Assembly (NCBI GenBank): GCA_013398015.1
Contig: VZRR01013412.1
Coordinates: 123,170-187,169, forward strand
DNA length: 64,000 nucleotides
From: Oreocharis arfaki
Lineage: Eukaryota > Chordata > Aves > Passeriformes > Paramythiidae
Direction of reading: 5' to 3'
The position numbers and the translations under genes were made by a program. Numbering within the stretch: the stretch's first letter is position 1; the number at the start of each line of letters is the position of its first letter. Below are positions 10,106-24,359 of this stretch, piece by piece. Below the pieces are notes generated by a model. That model made no database searches. It was given only the letters and a program-made list of their open reading frames with translations, and was not told where the DNA came from.

Positions 10106-13100
10106 TGAAACACAGCATGATTTATGACATGGTGCTCCTTACTAAACTGTTGCGATAGTTCAGTACAAACATAGGAAACTAATTACCAACTACATTTCTA
10201 ATGTTTGTTTTCAACCAATAAATCTTGATAAAAGAGGTGGAACTATACTTTCTTGCCCAGAGTCACTGCTGGAGGTACAATCACAACAATATGCTGGCTT
10301 TCATGAAATGTAGCTAGATTACCAACAGAGGAAAGTCAGTTGTTTAAACTTTGTGTGAGGTTTTGTTAGAGAACACATTTATTATACCATTTATAAGTTT
10401 AGGAAAAAAATAAAGAAACAGTAGAAGAAAATCCTGCTTGGCCGTCTACTGATCACTTAAAGAGTAATCCTCCCCTTCCTTTCCTGTGTGTTTTCAAGCT
10501 TGTGTCTATAGTTTTTTCCTCAGATGCTACTGTGATCATTTTCTCCAAGCATTGCGTCCTTCAGCTGGGGCTATTTATTATCTGTCTTTCTGTTATAATA
10601 TTGAGGACAAAGGGGAAAATATTCTCCCCTCTGTATTTTTTCTCTTGTGACTATGCAACTGTCCCTTTTCTCTTTCACTTCCTTTCACCTATACATCCCT
10701 CTGTAGTACATTAAACATAAAGGAATAATTTGTTCTGAGACAGGAAAATATCCTCATGGAAAATCCTCTGGAAAATGCATAACATGTATTAAAAGAATTA
10801 TGTACAGGTACATCCAGAGCAAAGGTACCTCTGTTCATCTCAGTAAGAAAAGCCCTTAAAAACACCTACAAGTACTAGCTCAGAAACCGATCAGAGACCA
10901 GTATCATTCTATTTACGTAACCTTCTGTATCTTAGGATGTTTATATAAATTTTATCTTTGCTGTTCGTAAAACTGCACATATTGCTTGTTTATCTTTGCT
11001 GGCACTAAAAATGAGGCAAAAATAGTTCCTAATCTATCTGGAACTTACAGCTGATAACAGCTGAGTCAAAACCCCATTAAAGCAGTGTAATTAAAACATT
11101 GACCTTATTCTCTGTGGAAAGGTTTACCCTTCTAAAACATACTCACTACTAATTTACAGGAACTGTTTACCCTATAAAATAAAATGTTCACCTCTGCTTA
11201 CAGGAGAAAGAAAGCCAGAGACAAGGACTTCACCCCTCACAGTAACTGCAGACCAGCAGTCATTCAGCAGGGTCTAATTCATTTTAATAGACCAATTCAT
11301 AGAAGTGTGTTTTGGTAGAAAGGCTATTGCAGGAGCCGAATCGTTGCGAGACAGTGAAGTTGCAGCTGGACACTTGACCTCTGTTGGAACTAGATGGCCT
11401 TAATCAACACAGAGTCTGAACAGACTGCGAAAGTGCTCCTTTTCCTTGACTTGTTTCTCACCTTCCTGTCTCACAGGTTAAGTCGTCTGTTCTTTATTGA
11501 GACACTGATTTATTAAACACTAGGTTGGAAAAGTTCATACAGCTTTTATCCACATATTGCACTAAGCTGCAAGGCATTGTGGGGTTTTCTTCAATGATAA
11601 AACCAAGCAGAGGAGGAACTTGAGTGAGAGGTGAGAGTTGTCCATCATAACTCCTCAGAATTAATCTCTTCAGTAGGAGCAAAGCCACAAATCCTGATCA
11701 GATTACAGGGTGACTAAGGTTTTAGAAATACGCATCAGGACAAATGTGGAACGCTTTCTGACATCTACAACTCTGAAAAGGTCACCTAGCAATCTTCACA
11801 GGGCTGGTGCTTTATCTTATATCCTTGTCTGAAAAATGGGCATGAAGTATCAAGCATGATGGCAGAATATGTATTTGCCAAAGTTCAGACACCACCATTT
11901 TCCTGATGATGAGATGTTGCCCAGAAAGGAAAATGGCTAAAGCTAGACTTATCTGATAACTAAGTGTGGGCTCTTCAGGATATCTACTCATGCATTGCAA
12001 GAATTTATGACAGAAGAAGCGACTACTAATAATGATTTTGGTTTCCAGTAACACATGTTCTAGTTCACCTGCAGTGGTTTCCTTCTTCCAAACATCAGGT
12101 TAGGCCTGCAGCGGGAAGCTCAAAGCTATCATCTATTTTTCACAGATGGTAAGCTACATTTGGATAGAGAAAAGTCTCATCCTACACTTCTTTCCAACTT
12201 CTTCCCTTCAACTGGAAACACAGCCATGTTTCCTCCCATAATTATGTTATTCACGAGTAATCACTATTATGGCTTTGTCCATCGTCAGAAAGCACGGCGA
12301 AGTTAGAAAGGGTCTATGAAGTTCACCTCATCGGACTGCTCTACTCAAAGCAGTCATATGGTTATTGACCCAAATGTGTACATCCTGCAACCCCCTTCCT
12401 CTTCCAATTTCCCCATCATTTTGTAATTCAGCATTGCTCCTCTTTCATCTCTTTCAGCTCATCAAGGACAGGCTTTGGTCATGCTTGTGAGGATTACTTG
12501 ACCCACTCACATGGCAGTAAGTGAAAAACAAAAAACTGTTTCTTACTCAAGAAACAGGCAACCTTGCTTTCATTAAGGACAAGTCCAGACTTTAAAAGCA
12601 GTCATCACCTACATTTTCAAGACCCTGCTTTGTAACTACACGGAGTTTGCTGCCTAAAGTCATCTTCCTTGAGTGACATCTACATCTAAATTATGGTATA
12701 GATCATCAGTACACCTTTCTTAGATGATGCATGGTTATAACATTTATCAGTCTTTTGAGTTATTAGTGAGATAGATCACAAAACAAGGCTATTCAGTAAC
12801 GTATGATAATTAATATACAGCACTTTCCAGGGGGAAAGGGATTCAGGAAGACAAAAAGGAGGCAAAGATGTCATTTACAAGAGAATAATTTATGCAGAAA
12901 CTAGTTCTCTGTGCATATCTATGGAAGCAAATAATCTTATCCCTGGCCATTTACACCTCCCAAGAAGTTATCTGCAAGACCTTAATCAATAGCCTTAAAA
13001 GGCAACATACTGGGAAGTCAAGCTGATCTTGTCTTCTTTGTAATGATTAGCTCATAAACAAAACTGTCCATTCAGGATACATTTTTTTGTTTTAATTATT

Positions 13101-16100
13101 GCAAGATTTTCCCTTCAGAAGCAGCTACATATACATTTAAGGAAACATTCTTAGATAATATAATAAATAAACAAATAAATAAATTAAATAATCTCAACAT
13201 TTTAAAAATAGCTTTTTTTTTTTTTAATAAGCATTGAATTGCTTGGCAGAGTGAGATAAGAGTTTGTAACCAGAGAAACTTGTATTAGTGGCAGAGGAAA
13301 GAATTTTTCTTTGGCTACACTCCTTCCCTTTCTTTATGCTCTTTTTAGGAGGAGAGAGAATAAAAAATTCCTTTGAACGCCATGGCCTTTGCAACATCTT
13401 CTCTTCCTAAACCAGCAGGCTATGTCAACCTTGTCCCAGTTTTCATCAATAAGGTAACCACAGGAGTCTTTGTAACTACAATTTTCCCTCTAGTCTCTAA
13501 ACCACAGATTCTTCTTTCTCTCCCCAGGGATATACTTTCAGTTCAGTTCAGTATAGCCTGCAAAATGTTCTCAATTTCATCATTCCTGGGTCCTGCGCCT
13601 TCAGTAGAACACCTTACCAAGCCCCTCTCCTACCAAGCAACTCTCTCTGATTCTTCCTATTGCAGGTCCCATCTCAACACTGAGACCCATATTCTTACCA
13701 AGTGAATTTAATAATCTGCCACTTCTCTGGGCCAGCTAAGGTGAGAAGAGCTTGCTCTGTAAGAGCACTCTTTTGCTGTCAACATTTGAGTTTGGGTGCT
13801 CTATTGCTGTGAGCTATCCCTGCATGCACAGAACACAAAAACTGCCTTCATGGACACTTTTGTGCAATTTCTGGTCTTAGAAAGAAGGAAACACCTTTCC
13901 TTAATCTTGAAGAAACTTTATTCATTTAAATATATCTACAAATAGGCCTATTAAAATCAAACACTCTCCTCATTTGTATAATGATATTGATACTCTTAGG
14001 CATTTGGAGAATTAAGTGGCAAAACCCCATAATCTTAGGGATGATACTCATCATATGTTTTTATTTAAAGGATATAATATTAATGCCAAATGTTATTTCT
14101 GATAGAAGCATCTGCCTAGGTATCTGCTTGGGTTATTTTTATTTTAGCATTTTTATTATCATGTATTTTATTGTATTGTATAAATTCACCTAAAATGATC
14201 TCTAGCATCTATTTCAGATGTTCTCTTTTAAATGGTAGGAGTACTCAGAAACTCTAAACCAGAATCTCTTCAGCAAGGTGTTGAAAAGATACAGGATGGA
14301 AAAAAAGATAACTACTTGTAATGTCTCTAATCTTTATTATTTTTAATTTATTGTTATTCATGTTGTTGCTACAAATATATGCATACTTTAGATGTCAGCT
14401 CATCAGTAAAACTGGAGAGGTTTAGCATGCTGTGCGTTAAATGCCCTTTCTCCCTTCAGCTACTGATATCTCCAGCCCATGTTTACAGATCTGCCACAGA
14501 CCTGCCAGATGCTTCCATAGCCATCTTTGATAGCAGCCAGGGATCTCGTGACCACTTGTATTTGTTTCCACTTGACCTCTGAACCCTGAGCAATCATTTG
14601 ATAAGTTTTTTTTTTTCTTTATCTTTTTTCTTTCTTTTCCCCCTAGGCTTAATATAAAGGGGGAAATGATGACTTGCAATACCTTTAGAAGTGTAACCAA
14701 CCTGGGGTGTGGAGGAGCACTGGAGGCAACTAGATTTCAAAACTGGGATGCCTTTTAGCAGCTCCTGGTGTTTAATGCTGACGGAGTTTCATCTCAGTCA
14801 CCTGCACTTGCATCATGAGGTGCCATGGACTACCCGATCTTCAAAAAACAGTTTAGGGATACATGAGCTAAAAGCAACACTGAATTCTGGATGGAAGGCC
14901 TTCCACAGAGAAAAAGTGCTTTTCAAATCAGCAACTTCATTGAAAGAACAGTTTTCAGACTTTCTGCACTTACCTCAGCATCTGAGATATATCAATCAAT
15001 GTATAGATGCATCAAGAAGCATACTACAAAAAAAAAAAAAAAAAAAGACAAGGCAAGGTCTCCTTTGAAAAGCAGTGGAGCACATGAGATGTATTCTTAG
15101 ATATGATTAATCTGTGATCTGCCAAGATTAACTGTACCAAGTCTCCTGCAGCTCCTGCCTGTTTACCAACATTATCTGTCTTCTCTGCAGTGGGTAGGAT
15201 ACAGCCAACGATAAGCCAAAATTACATTGGCTTTGTAATGGTAGAGTTTAATGTCTTCTGAACATATCTGGCACCAGTGTTAATGCTGGCCAACTTATGT
15301 GTGCGCAGCGTATTCTGTAGAACTAGACCTGTGTCTTCTCTTGAGTCTGGAAAGAGTCCAGCATAGTTTTGGTACTACAGATACAGCCAGTATTAGTCTC
15401 TGTTAACAGCTCTCCTGATTTCACATGCTGCCTGGTTGCCCTAAAAAAACAGCATTGTGTATGCTTTCGTTTGCTGCTTTACATGAGTTATTAAATTATT
15501 AATGTTTTGGTTTCTTCAATTTGCTTAACAACCTGGTTCACTAGGGCCTTTTTTCTTTCAGATAATCACTGTGGGAGATCCACTGCAGTCTAATGAATAA
15601 TACTGGCAGGATTACATGGGGGGAAATGTGAGTGAAATATTTCCTACCAATCCTGCAAATAATTTCTTAGGAAATAAGCTCACTCACACTGTGCTTCAGA
15701 ATTATCAAGTCATTTATCTCTCAAGTCTTTAAATAATTCAGAGGAAACCTGACATTTGGATGGCAACTGAACACATTTTTTATGTTATCAGGAAAAGATT
15801 AAATTAGAGAAACATGCTGTGATTGAAAGAGTAATAGAGATTGTGACAATGTTCATCGTATACAACTATATTTTGCTAACTGTGCACAGCTTGTAAGTGG
15901 GATAGTGCTTCTCTGTGCAACTTGGAGAATGGGAGAGGATTGCAAAGTGGGAAGTTGCTCCTCCCTACCAAGTTTTGCTGCTAGTAACGATCTCTTATTG
16001 TTCTACACCAACAGGGAATTATCCTTCCTGCTAATTTGGTTGGTTTATCTGTCACTAGTCTTGCCAAATGTGCAGATTTGACAGAGTTTGAGGTCCGGGA

Positions 16101-19100
16101 TACAAGATAGATTGTGCTTCAGAACACACATGCATGCATGCGATTGCTGGGTCCTGGGGAATATGTGGGAAGGGCAATGCAATGGATCACAGTGGGTGTC
16201 CCTCTGAAGGGCTGGTTCCACAGAGATCCAATAATCATAGCTATACCACAGAAAAAATGCAAGCTGCTCTAGGGCTGCAGAAAGCAGTCCTGACACCTGG
16301 ACTTGAGCCCAGATGTTTTGGGAGTTTCAAATGTTCCTTCCTGCTCTCTCAAGAGTACAGTCTCAGCCAGCTGGCTCCTACATAAACAAACACAGGCAGA
16401 CAGTGACACTTTCAAGCTATTAATTAGTCCAACTTTCAGTGAAGTTAATTTCAGAAATTAGTGTCTTTCTGTATCATGGAGCTTAATCATGAATGCTTTG
16501 ATGAATTAAGATCTTTTTTTAGTTCTCTTCTTTAGCCATTTCATGAAAGAGACAGTTATGAATAGAAGCTGACATTAGGCTCTTTCATACACAAATAAAT
16601 AACTTTTGCATTGTTTACACACCACAATTAAGAGAAAGTATATCTTTTATTCACCTGCTCCTTATACTTGAGGTAAAAACAGCTATGAATGCTATAAAAT
16701 TAAAAACAGGTATGCAAGGGCAGAACTTGGTTTCCACACATTTTTATGTGCATATTTCTCTTTGTCCAGTGCTGCAGCATAATGCTTTACTGACAGTTTT
16801 CATTAATCAGTTCCTATTCTAAATGTAAATTAACCAGTCTCACAAACAAGATTCCTCTTTATCACTGCAGTCTTCACATCTTGATTTTTAGACAATTTTT
16901 CACAGGGTTATTCATTAATTAGGTCTTTAATTATGGATTAATTAGCAGTTGAATTACAATATTCCTTATACTTTCTCAACTCTTGTAGCACTAATATGTT
17001 TGCCATCAAGCATGATAGATGTTACATATGCAAGGGGATTTATTACACATGTATTCCCCTAGCACTTCAGTGAGCTGACTAATTATTCTTCCACTGACAA
17101 TGAAGCTAATGAAACACTGGACTGATGTCTCTGACAAAAATCCATCCTTTTTTTTTTTTTTTTTTTTCCACTGAGTATTGCTGAGGAGAGGTCTAATTCT
17201 CTTAAGACTGAGAGAAGGATGATGTTTTTGAAATGGGCATGTATTTTGAGGCTGTTTCTTATCAAAGGAGAAACAGTAAGCTCAAAAGCATATTATATGT
17301 TTGTAAAGGTCTTGAATCTATGAATGTAGCTGTAGTCAGCAGGTGTAAACAATTGTCTTAGGTATACAACTGAGTCTTGGGAAACCAAGAGCATATTCTA
17401 AAAACTGATTAGAGATATCCCACCTAACTTCTCGTACATAGACCTGTGGCAAATAAAATCGCAGTCATTGACACTGAGCAGAACATTCCGGCTTTCACAT
17501 ACAATTAGATTATCTTAATCAAGCATAACATTACACTCTCAGGTATCTCAAACCTGTTTCATGTCCACTGTAATTTTTAACACAATGTTCCATTGACTTA
17601 TTCTTATTTGTCTTAAGGTTACTGAAAAATTCCAAAGAAGTGAGGCTACTGTTACTTACCTTTCATGTACCTTTAGAGGGCATGGCCTGTGATGTTATCT
17701 GTGTGGATAACCACATCATAAATGTTATTTTAGACTCTCTGTCATAACTGACACTAATTAAAGACCCTCAAAATTTATCATTTTCTTTTGCTCCCCAGAG
17801 GCCATTTTACATGTATTGATCTAAGAATCCAATACTGTCACCTGCCTCTACTGCAGAAGGAGAGCATAAACTTATGTCTGACTATAGCAGTCCTGTTTCC
17901 AGTATTAGATACAAGACCATTAGTCGTATAATGAGTAAAACGCTCATAGTCAATTGCCAAGATGTTAAATTCTGTGATTTAAGATGGCAGATAATTTAGA
18001 TAAGCAAGAGATGATTCTGCTTTCAGCTATTCCAGCAGTCGTTTTAGCTCTAATGGTCCGATCCCCAGCATACAGTCATGAGGTGGCATCTTTATTTTTT
18101 CAGTTCTCTCACCACAGCTGTGTCTTTAGTCTTTCCCACAAAAGTTTCCCATGCCCATGCATAGCGGACACAGGTGACATTGACAGCTGTACACCGTCCT
18201 TTGGAATAATTCTCCACTTTTACCTTCTGTCTTAGAAAAGAAAGTGAATGAAACTCTTTGGCATCATCTACCTCTTTGGTTAATGAGCATTATCATCCAT
18301 CCCTGGTCCTTGAAACTCTGCTCAGTTAGCTACTGTTGAAGGAAGAGAGCTGGTCAGTATCTTTTAACCTCAGAAAGCAACATGTCAATGATAGCACATA
18401 AATACTTGTGATAGCAACAACAGCAACAATAATGACAATATTTGGCTTTAAATGATAAGCTGTGTTCACAAAAGATGTAGCAGGCTGTATTTCCTATGCC
18501 AGTTAGATTAACTATAAGTAGCCTTTAGAAACTGAAGTTCTGTATCTCTTTCTAAATTCCACAGTAAATTTTGACAGACAACAAAGATAAATGACTGACC
18601 TCTCAAACCATTTTTTTATTGAAAATCATTCTCCCACCAGCATATGTCCTTGAGCTGTAATAGCAAGCATTTATTATAACTGAGTCACAGACTGAAACTT
18701 GAAAGGTTTCCTAAATTATAAAGTTTGGATTTGTCACAAGTGTAAATCTACTTAGAGGAACTATGTATGGGGTGAATCTCACTATACTTGAGGATACCCA
18801 CCAAACATACTGCCTTGGACTAAATGCTCTCTGTTCCAGCTATTTTTCCTATATGCATTAGTTTTTAAAGGCCTACAGCACAATAGCAGCAACCTGATAG
18901 CTACTTCTTGCTTTCCCTGCCATTTTCCACCTTGACCCCACACATCTGAAGAAACACAATAATCAGCAAAACTGTCACTTACCTACTGCTGAAGAACACA
19001 AGTATCCAGAGCTCCCAAGTGTGCTCTGCAGCTATTCAATGTGGGACACTGAGGTTGTTTATAGCCTAGCATAGCTCATGGCCAGCCAGATCTGTTTGAA

Positions 19101-19829
19101 CCCCACAGCGTGACTAGCCTTCCAGATGTACTAATATGCTATATTTGTAAAGTGATAACATGATCTGTGGTCTTACAGCAGAGACACAGGCAGGATAAAG
19201 TGTCTGCACTGCATGACTCAACACAGGATGGAAACAACAGTGCTAGGACAGCATCTCATTTGCTTCAAGGAAAGTGTGACAGAGCTAATGTTACTCATGC
19301 TTATGTACTTTCATTGGAAAAGGGCAAGGAGAATAAAACAAAAATGTATATATAGTCTGCATTCCTCTAGTACAGCCTACCTTTTCCTTCCCATGTCCAT
19401 TCAATTCTGAGATAAATATGCACGTACATACACAGACTATCACCATGCAGTTTGCATGACTGTTTGATTTACAGCAAATTCTGCTTTTTCTTGCTGATGG
19501 TGGTTCACTTTTTTTACGACAATGGTTGTCATTGATGGTAGTAATCCTGCTTATTGTAGGTGGACAAGAAGGGCAGGGCTATGGGCAGCCAGAGACCATC
19601 TCTGCTGCAGAATCAGCATCTCCAGGGCAGGGGCTGATAACCTCGAGGGGCTGATGTGGGATCCTGAGTCATGGGCAAATGGGAACGGTCCTGGGGGTGC
19701 AAGAGGGAAGATGCAGACATGGACACAGAAGCCCATCAGGGTCCACATGGCCCTCCCTGACAATTCAGCATGAATGGTCGACATTTTCTGAAATATGCCT
19801 ATCCATTTCTAGTTAGAAAATCTTTCCTA
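10106..19829. other. Long non-coding stretch (probable LRRC2 5' intron or intergenic); no gene seen
   Basis: Open frames are short (at most about 120 codons) and none shows a recognisable domain or splice-flanked coding pattern. Visible features are homopolymers (A19 at 15028-15046, T20 at 17148-17167), an ATAA-rich simple tract (13155-13195), a homeodomain-type TAATTA cluster at 16912-16948 (see findings), and a locally GC-richer patch at 19560-19770 of unknown origin. An LRRC2 non-coding 5' exon could be hidden here but cannot be recognised by sequence. Confidence 0.5.
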
Positions 19830-19839
19830 GTCACAGAGG

Positions 19840-20137
19840 AAGGGGAGGAGGGAGGGAGAGGGAGNNNNNNNNNNNNNNNNNNNNNNNNNNNNNNNNNNNN
19901 NNNNNNNNNNNNNNNNNNNNNNNNNNNNNNNNNNNNNNNNNNNNNNNNNNNNNNNNNNNNNNNNNNNNNNNNNNNNNNNNNNNNNNNNNNNNNNNNNNNN
20001 NNNNNNNNNNNNNNNNNNNNNNNNNNNNNNNNNNNNNNNNNNNNNNNNNNNNNNNNNNNNNNNNNNNNNNNNNNNNNNNGGAAGGAAAGAAGGAAGGAAG
20101 GAAGGAAGGAAGGAAGGAAGGAAGGAAGGAAGGAAGG
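19840..20137. repeat. Purine microsatellite (GGAA/GGGA)n containing an assembly gap
   Basis: A run of GGGA/GGAA units (about 19840-19864) leads into 215 N (19865-20079) and continues afterwards as near-perfect GGAA units to 20137. The unknown interval is most likely more of the same repeat that defeated assembly. Open frames through it translate as Lys/Glu/Gly/Arg repeats and are not genes. Confidence 0.95.
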
Positions 20138-23100
20138 ACCTTTAGCAATGGCTTATTTTCAAAAAGTTAGGTTTTTCATCTGATATTTTCAAAAACTGCT
20201 TTTAATTTAATTTCCTTTTAAATACAGATTTTGAATTAAAATAGTTTCATATTTTTTAATGTAAAAAACCCAGGCTTTTTCAGCAATTTCTGTTTCTTTT
20301 TCACCACTGCAAGTAATGACAAGCATTGATTACTACAGCTGGGCTTGGCTTAAACTTCAGATACTAGTTTTGCATTGCTGCATTTTCAGTGACCTTGCTG
20401 AAATCACATTGTGTTGGAATGGGGAAGTTGAGGAAAGTCATGAGCTGTGAGTTTAAACATTCAATTTAGTCAGGTCTGAAGGAGGTAGTATCAGGATTCA
20501 CTTTGACCTTTTTCAATGCTGTGTGTTTCAAGGTATGGTGACATGCCTGAAGGATCCTGCACCACAAATCCTTGCTGTTCAGTCATCTTATTCTTCACAA
20601 ACATCAGTAATAAATAGTGAGCACCACAACCAATTTTTCTAATACATTTTTATTTTCTCATACTACTACCCACACATTTGCATTTTTTGCCACATAGCTA
20701 TCTGGGTTTCCTGCAGCAGTGAGCATTATCAGACTTCAGCCACAACAGCTGATGAAGAAATCAGTGAGGGGACAATACTTTGGACAGGGAAAGTGCATCC
20801 CTTCTGTATTCAAAAGCATGGTCCGTATTTCTGCTTTTATGCACACTGTCTAGGAAAACATGTTGCTATATTTTTGTTCAGAATGTGACAACATGAAATA
20901 ATCTTTAATTAGCAATTATATTGAGAAAAAAGTGACCTCCATATCACGTTTTCAGGATCCGTCCCTTGCTGTACAGGTGTTGATTTTGGCAAAGGAAGGT
21001 AAGAGGTCTTGTGTTCTTTAAATATTGAAATACTGAAATGCATTTCAGTAACAGAAAGCTGAGCTTGCAGTTAATTCCCTGGTCCTAGCCAAGGGTTCAT
21101 AGATCAGCTAACCTTCCAACTGCAATCGTAGCTTACCCATGACTAGGAGAGGCTTGGGATGTTTGCTGGAAAGGGAAAGAGGAAAAAGATCAGCTGGTAA
21201 AGTAGGCATAACTTACTTCGAAAAACAAACAAACAAAAAAAAACCAAAACAAAACAAAAAAAAAAACCTCCAAAAAGTCTATCCTGTTAAGGAAAAGGCA
21301 CTAAGGTTCGAAAAACAACTGAGGAAGGGCATAGAAGAGTTAGAGGAAGTATTAAAAAGTGACTGACTGCGGAGAGAGAGACAGACAGAATATATAATAT
21401 TGTTTAGTTGTGGATCTCCGTGTACTTGACAAAAAAGTACTAAGGAAAAGGAACTCAATACCTAAATGCTTGCATAGTATGGAAATACCACAAGCAAAGG
21501 GGTAGTAGACAGCATACTGCTCAGTCCAGTGAACAGACAGAAGGCTTGCTTGGAAACAAACAAACCCATTGGCAGGCTTGAATCTATTTAAGGCATGCTA
21601 GAGTGACAGAAGCTAGTTTGTTGGAAGGTGTTCTCTGCCTACTGCATCCTGCATCCCAGTTCAGCATCAGCAGTATTGATCTGTCAGAGCCAAACTGACT
21701 TTGGCTCAAACACAGCCTTGCCTGCCTGCTGCAGCAGCATTCCCACAGGAAGTGCTGCTCATCCAGGTGACCCAGTAGACTGACCAGGGTCGATGTACGC
21801 ATATGAAACTGCAGTCTACTGAATCATCCTCCTGGACAAGGACCATTGCCTGGGAAGTGGTACAAAACCAGTCATTTCATAAAGAGGCAGGTCCATTTTG
21901 GCTGCTGAAGATCATCAGTCTCATAAACTGGAGCTATTGTGAAAGAGAGGAGCCAGCACTGGACTCCCTGACATCCGAGTCTTGGAAACAGCTTGCAAAT
22001 CTGCCCAAGCTGTTGTAGCGGAAAGTCAGCTACTCCAGAGGCAGCAGCTGTGTTGCTTCCAGTGATGAATTCACTCTGAAAGTAAAACAGCCCTGGTTAT
22101 GAATCAGTGTACTATCCTAGGATAGCAGATCCTCTGCCCATGAAACTGACAAATCCACAACTCAGATAATCCAACCGAGGTAAATGAGAATTGACTACAA
22201 AAAAAACAAACTGAGGGATATTATCTTTTTCCACTTGTGCAATAGCTGGACCAAAACTTCCCTACTTAACTCAATCTCTTCTTTATAGAAAACTCACGAA
22301 GTAAAGGCAACAAAGATACTAGCAACATAATCTGCTGTATAAATAATTGCTGTAGATAGGCTTATTTTTCTGGTCTATCTTCTTTGTTCATTCTACTAAG
22401 GATAAAAATATGCAATTAAATTAAGGTCAGCAGAAAACTCTAAACATTAAGGTCAGTGTCTGGGTAACACAGGCTGCAGCCAAGACTTAGCATGGAGTAG
22501 AAATGGGAACAGCATTTCATGTAGACAAAGCACCTTCAGACCGGCATTTCAGACCTGAAAACTGACAAAAGAAGTGGTTCTAGCACAGCTGTAATCAAAA
22601 CATCTACTAGAAGGAAACATTTGACAAGTAACAGTTTTTTAGGGACACATTTCCCATAAATATACAGTAAAGCAAAATCTATGCAAAGACTTACACCAAG
22701 TCAGACTGAAGAAAGGATAGAACTTGCTATAGTAATTTATCATGTACTGAACAAAAACCTTCAGCAAAAATAAAGCATTTTTGCTTGTTGTTTGTTTTCG
22801 TATTATCCATATGTCTTTCAGTCTTGAGCTGTCAGAGATGCTGAGTAAATGTAATAATACTGCAGAATCCGTAAGCCACATTAGAAATCTCTTCAGCAGG
22901 TCAGATTCTTATATCTGTGACCTTTCAGTATTAAAGGGTCAGTCTTTTCTGATGCAATCTCAGTATGCACCAAAGAAAGATCCAATTTATAGCTCCTGAC
23001 AAAGCTACAGCCCAGAGATGGCTGCTCCGAAATGTGCCTGGAGCATTAGTATGATGAGCTGAGTGTCAGGCAATGTCCATAATTCTCAGCTCTGAGTCAC

Positions 23101-24359
23101 ACTATTTTGCTGTCCTACCTGCGCTGTGAGACCTTTTGTGCAGACTTACCTCTGCCATCGCACAAGTGCTTCAGCAGGCTTGGCTTGTGGTTCATCTTGT
23201 AATTTTTTTTTGTGAGATTGCACAGCTCTTCTGAAAGCACACCCTTCCTCTGCTGCTCTTTAGAGACTTCATTGGAGACTTTGTTGACTTAATATGTAAG
23301 TCGTCAAAAGCTGCAGCTCCCAAGTGATCCAGGAATAAGTAATTCTCAAAGAGCCACAAGACACCTGTGTATCTGTCCCCAGAGTTTCCTAAGTGCCTTA
23401 AAAATAATTTCAACTCATTATGGCTGTTTGTCCAGAAGTAAGTCAACCTCCTGTAAATATGCAAGGAATTTCCAATTATGACAGGAAGAATGTCTAAGAG
23501 TTCCTGAAGGTTTGCACAGGCACCATGAGGAAGAAACAGAGCACTTAAAATCCAGACAAGATGCCACAGACTTTGAGTAGACTACAAGGATGTGACAGGT
23601 TGAGGTCCTCCCAGGAGGTTGTCAACAAGGTTATAAAGTTTCCCAAGATGAAAACATGTCAGTACTTATATTAGAATTAGCATTTGACGATCAGCCCTCT
23701 GTGTGAATGATGCACACATTTGTAACTGGAAGCACAGTTTTACTCAACCACAGATTCCTTTTAGAGCTACTTAGACTTGTACCTGATTTGAACAGAATCA
23801 CCTCATTTAAGAAACACTTTCTGAACTAAATAATGGGCATGTCATCTATTGATCTGTCTCATTACATTTAATTGTGCAACAAATGAAAGACACAGGAGCC
23901 CACCAGGAGCCCACTGGTGTGAATGAACAGAAATTAGATGTGTGTTACGTTTGATTGACCAGTAATTGTTGAGAACAGGAGGCTTTTTGGTAGGAGCCAG
24001 GCTTAGTAGACAGCCTCATTAGACGTGTCATTAAAGGGAGCCAACCATAGCTATCCCTCCACCCTGACCAAATCAGTGAAGGAGGGCAAGCTCTTTCTGG
24101 GGGTGCATATCTTCATCATGTTGTAACAAGGTGCTGTCAAGGGACAAAACTCACAGCTTTCCAGGGACAATTAAACCGGCAAGAAGGAGGGGAAATATAG
24201 GAAAATTCAATTCCATTTATAGTCACCTTTGCCTGCCAGGAGCTGAGGAGAAAACAGACCACTAGGCTACCAAATGCAACACCCTGCCTAGGCAGCTGCA
24301 GTGGATTAATCCTGGCTGGATTCCAGGCACACACATAAGCTTCTCTATCACTTCCCTGT
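20138..24359. other. Non-coding stretch; no gene seen
   Basis: AT-rich single-copy sequence. An A-rich low-complexity patch with AAAC units lies at 21219-21268. No coding, RNA-gene or transposon signature is recognised. Confidence 0.5.

Noticed and set aside
19770..20183. 137- and 105-codon frames over the GGAA repeat
   Set aside because: Low-complexity microsatellite plus N; no real protein.
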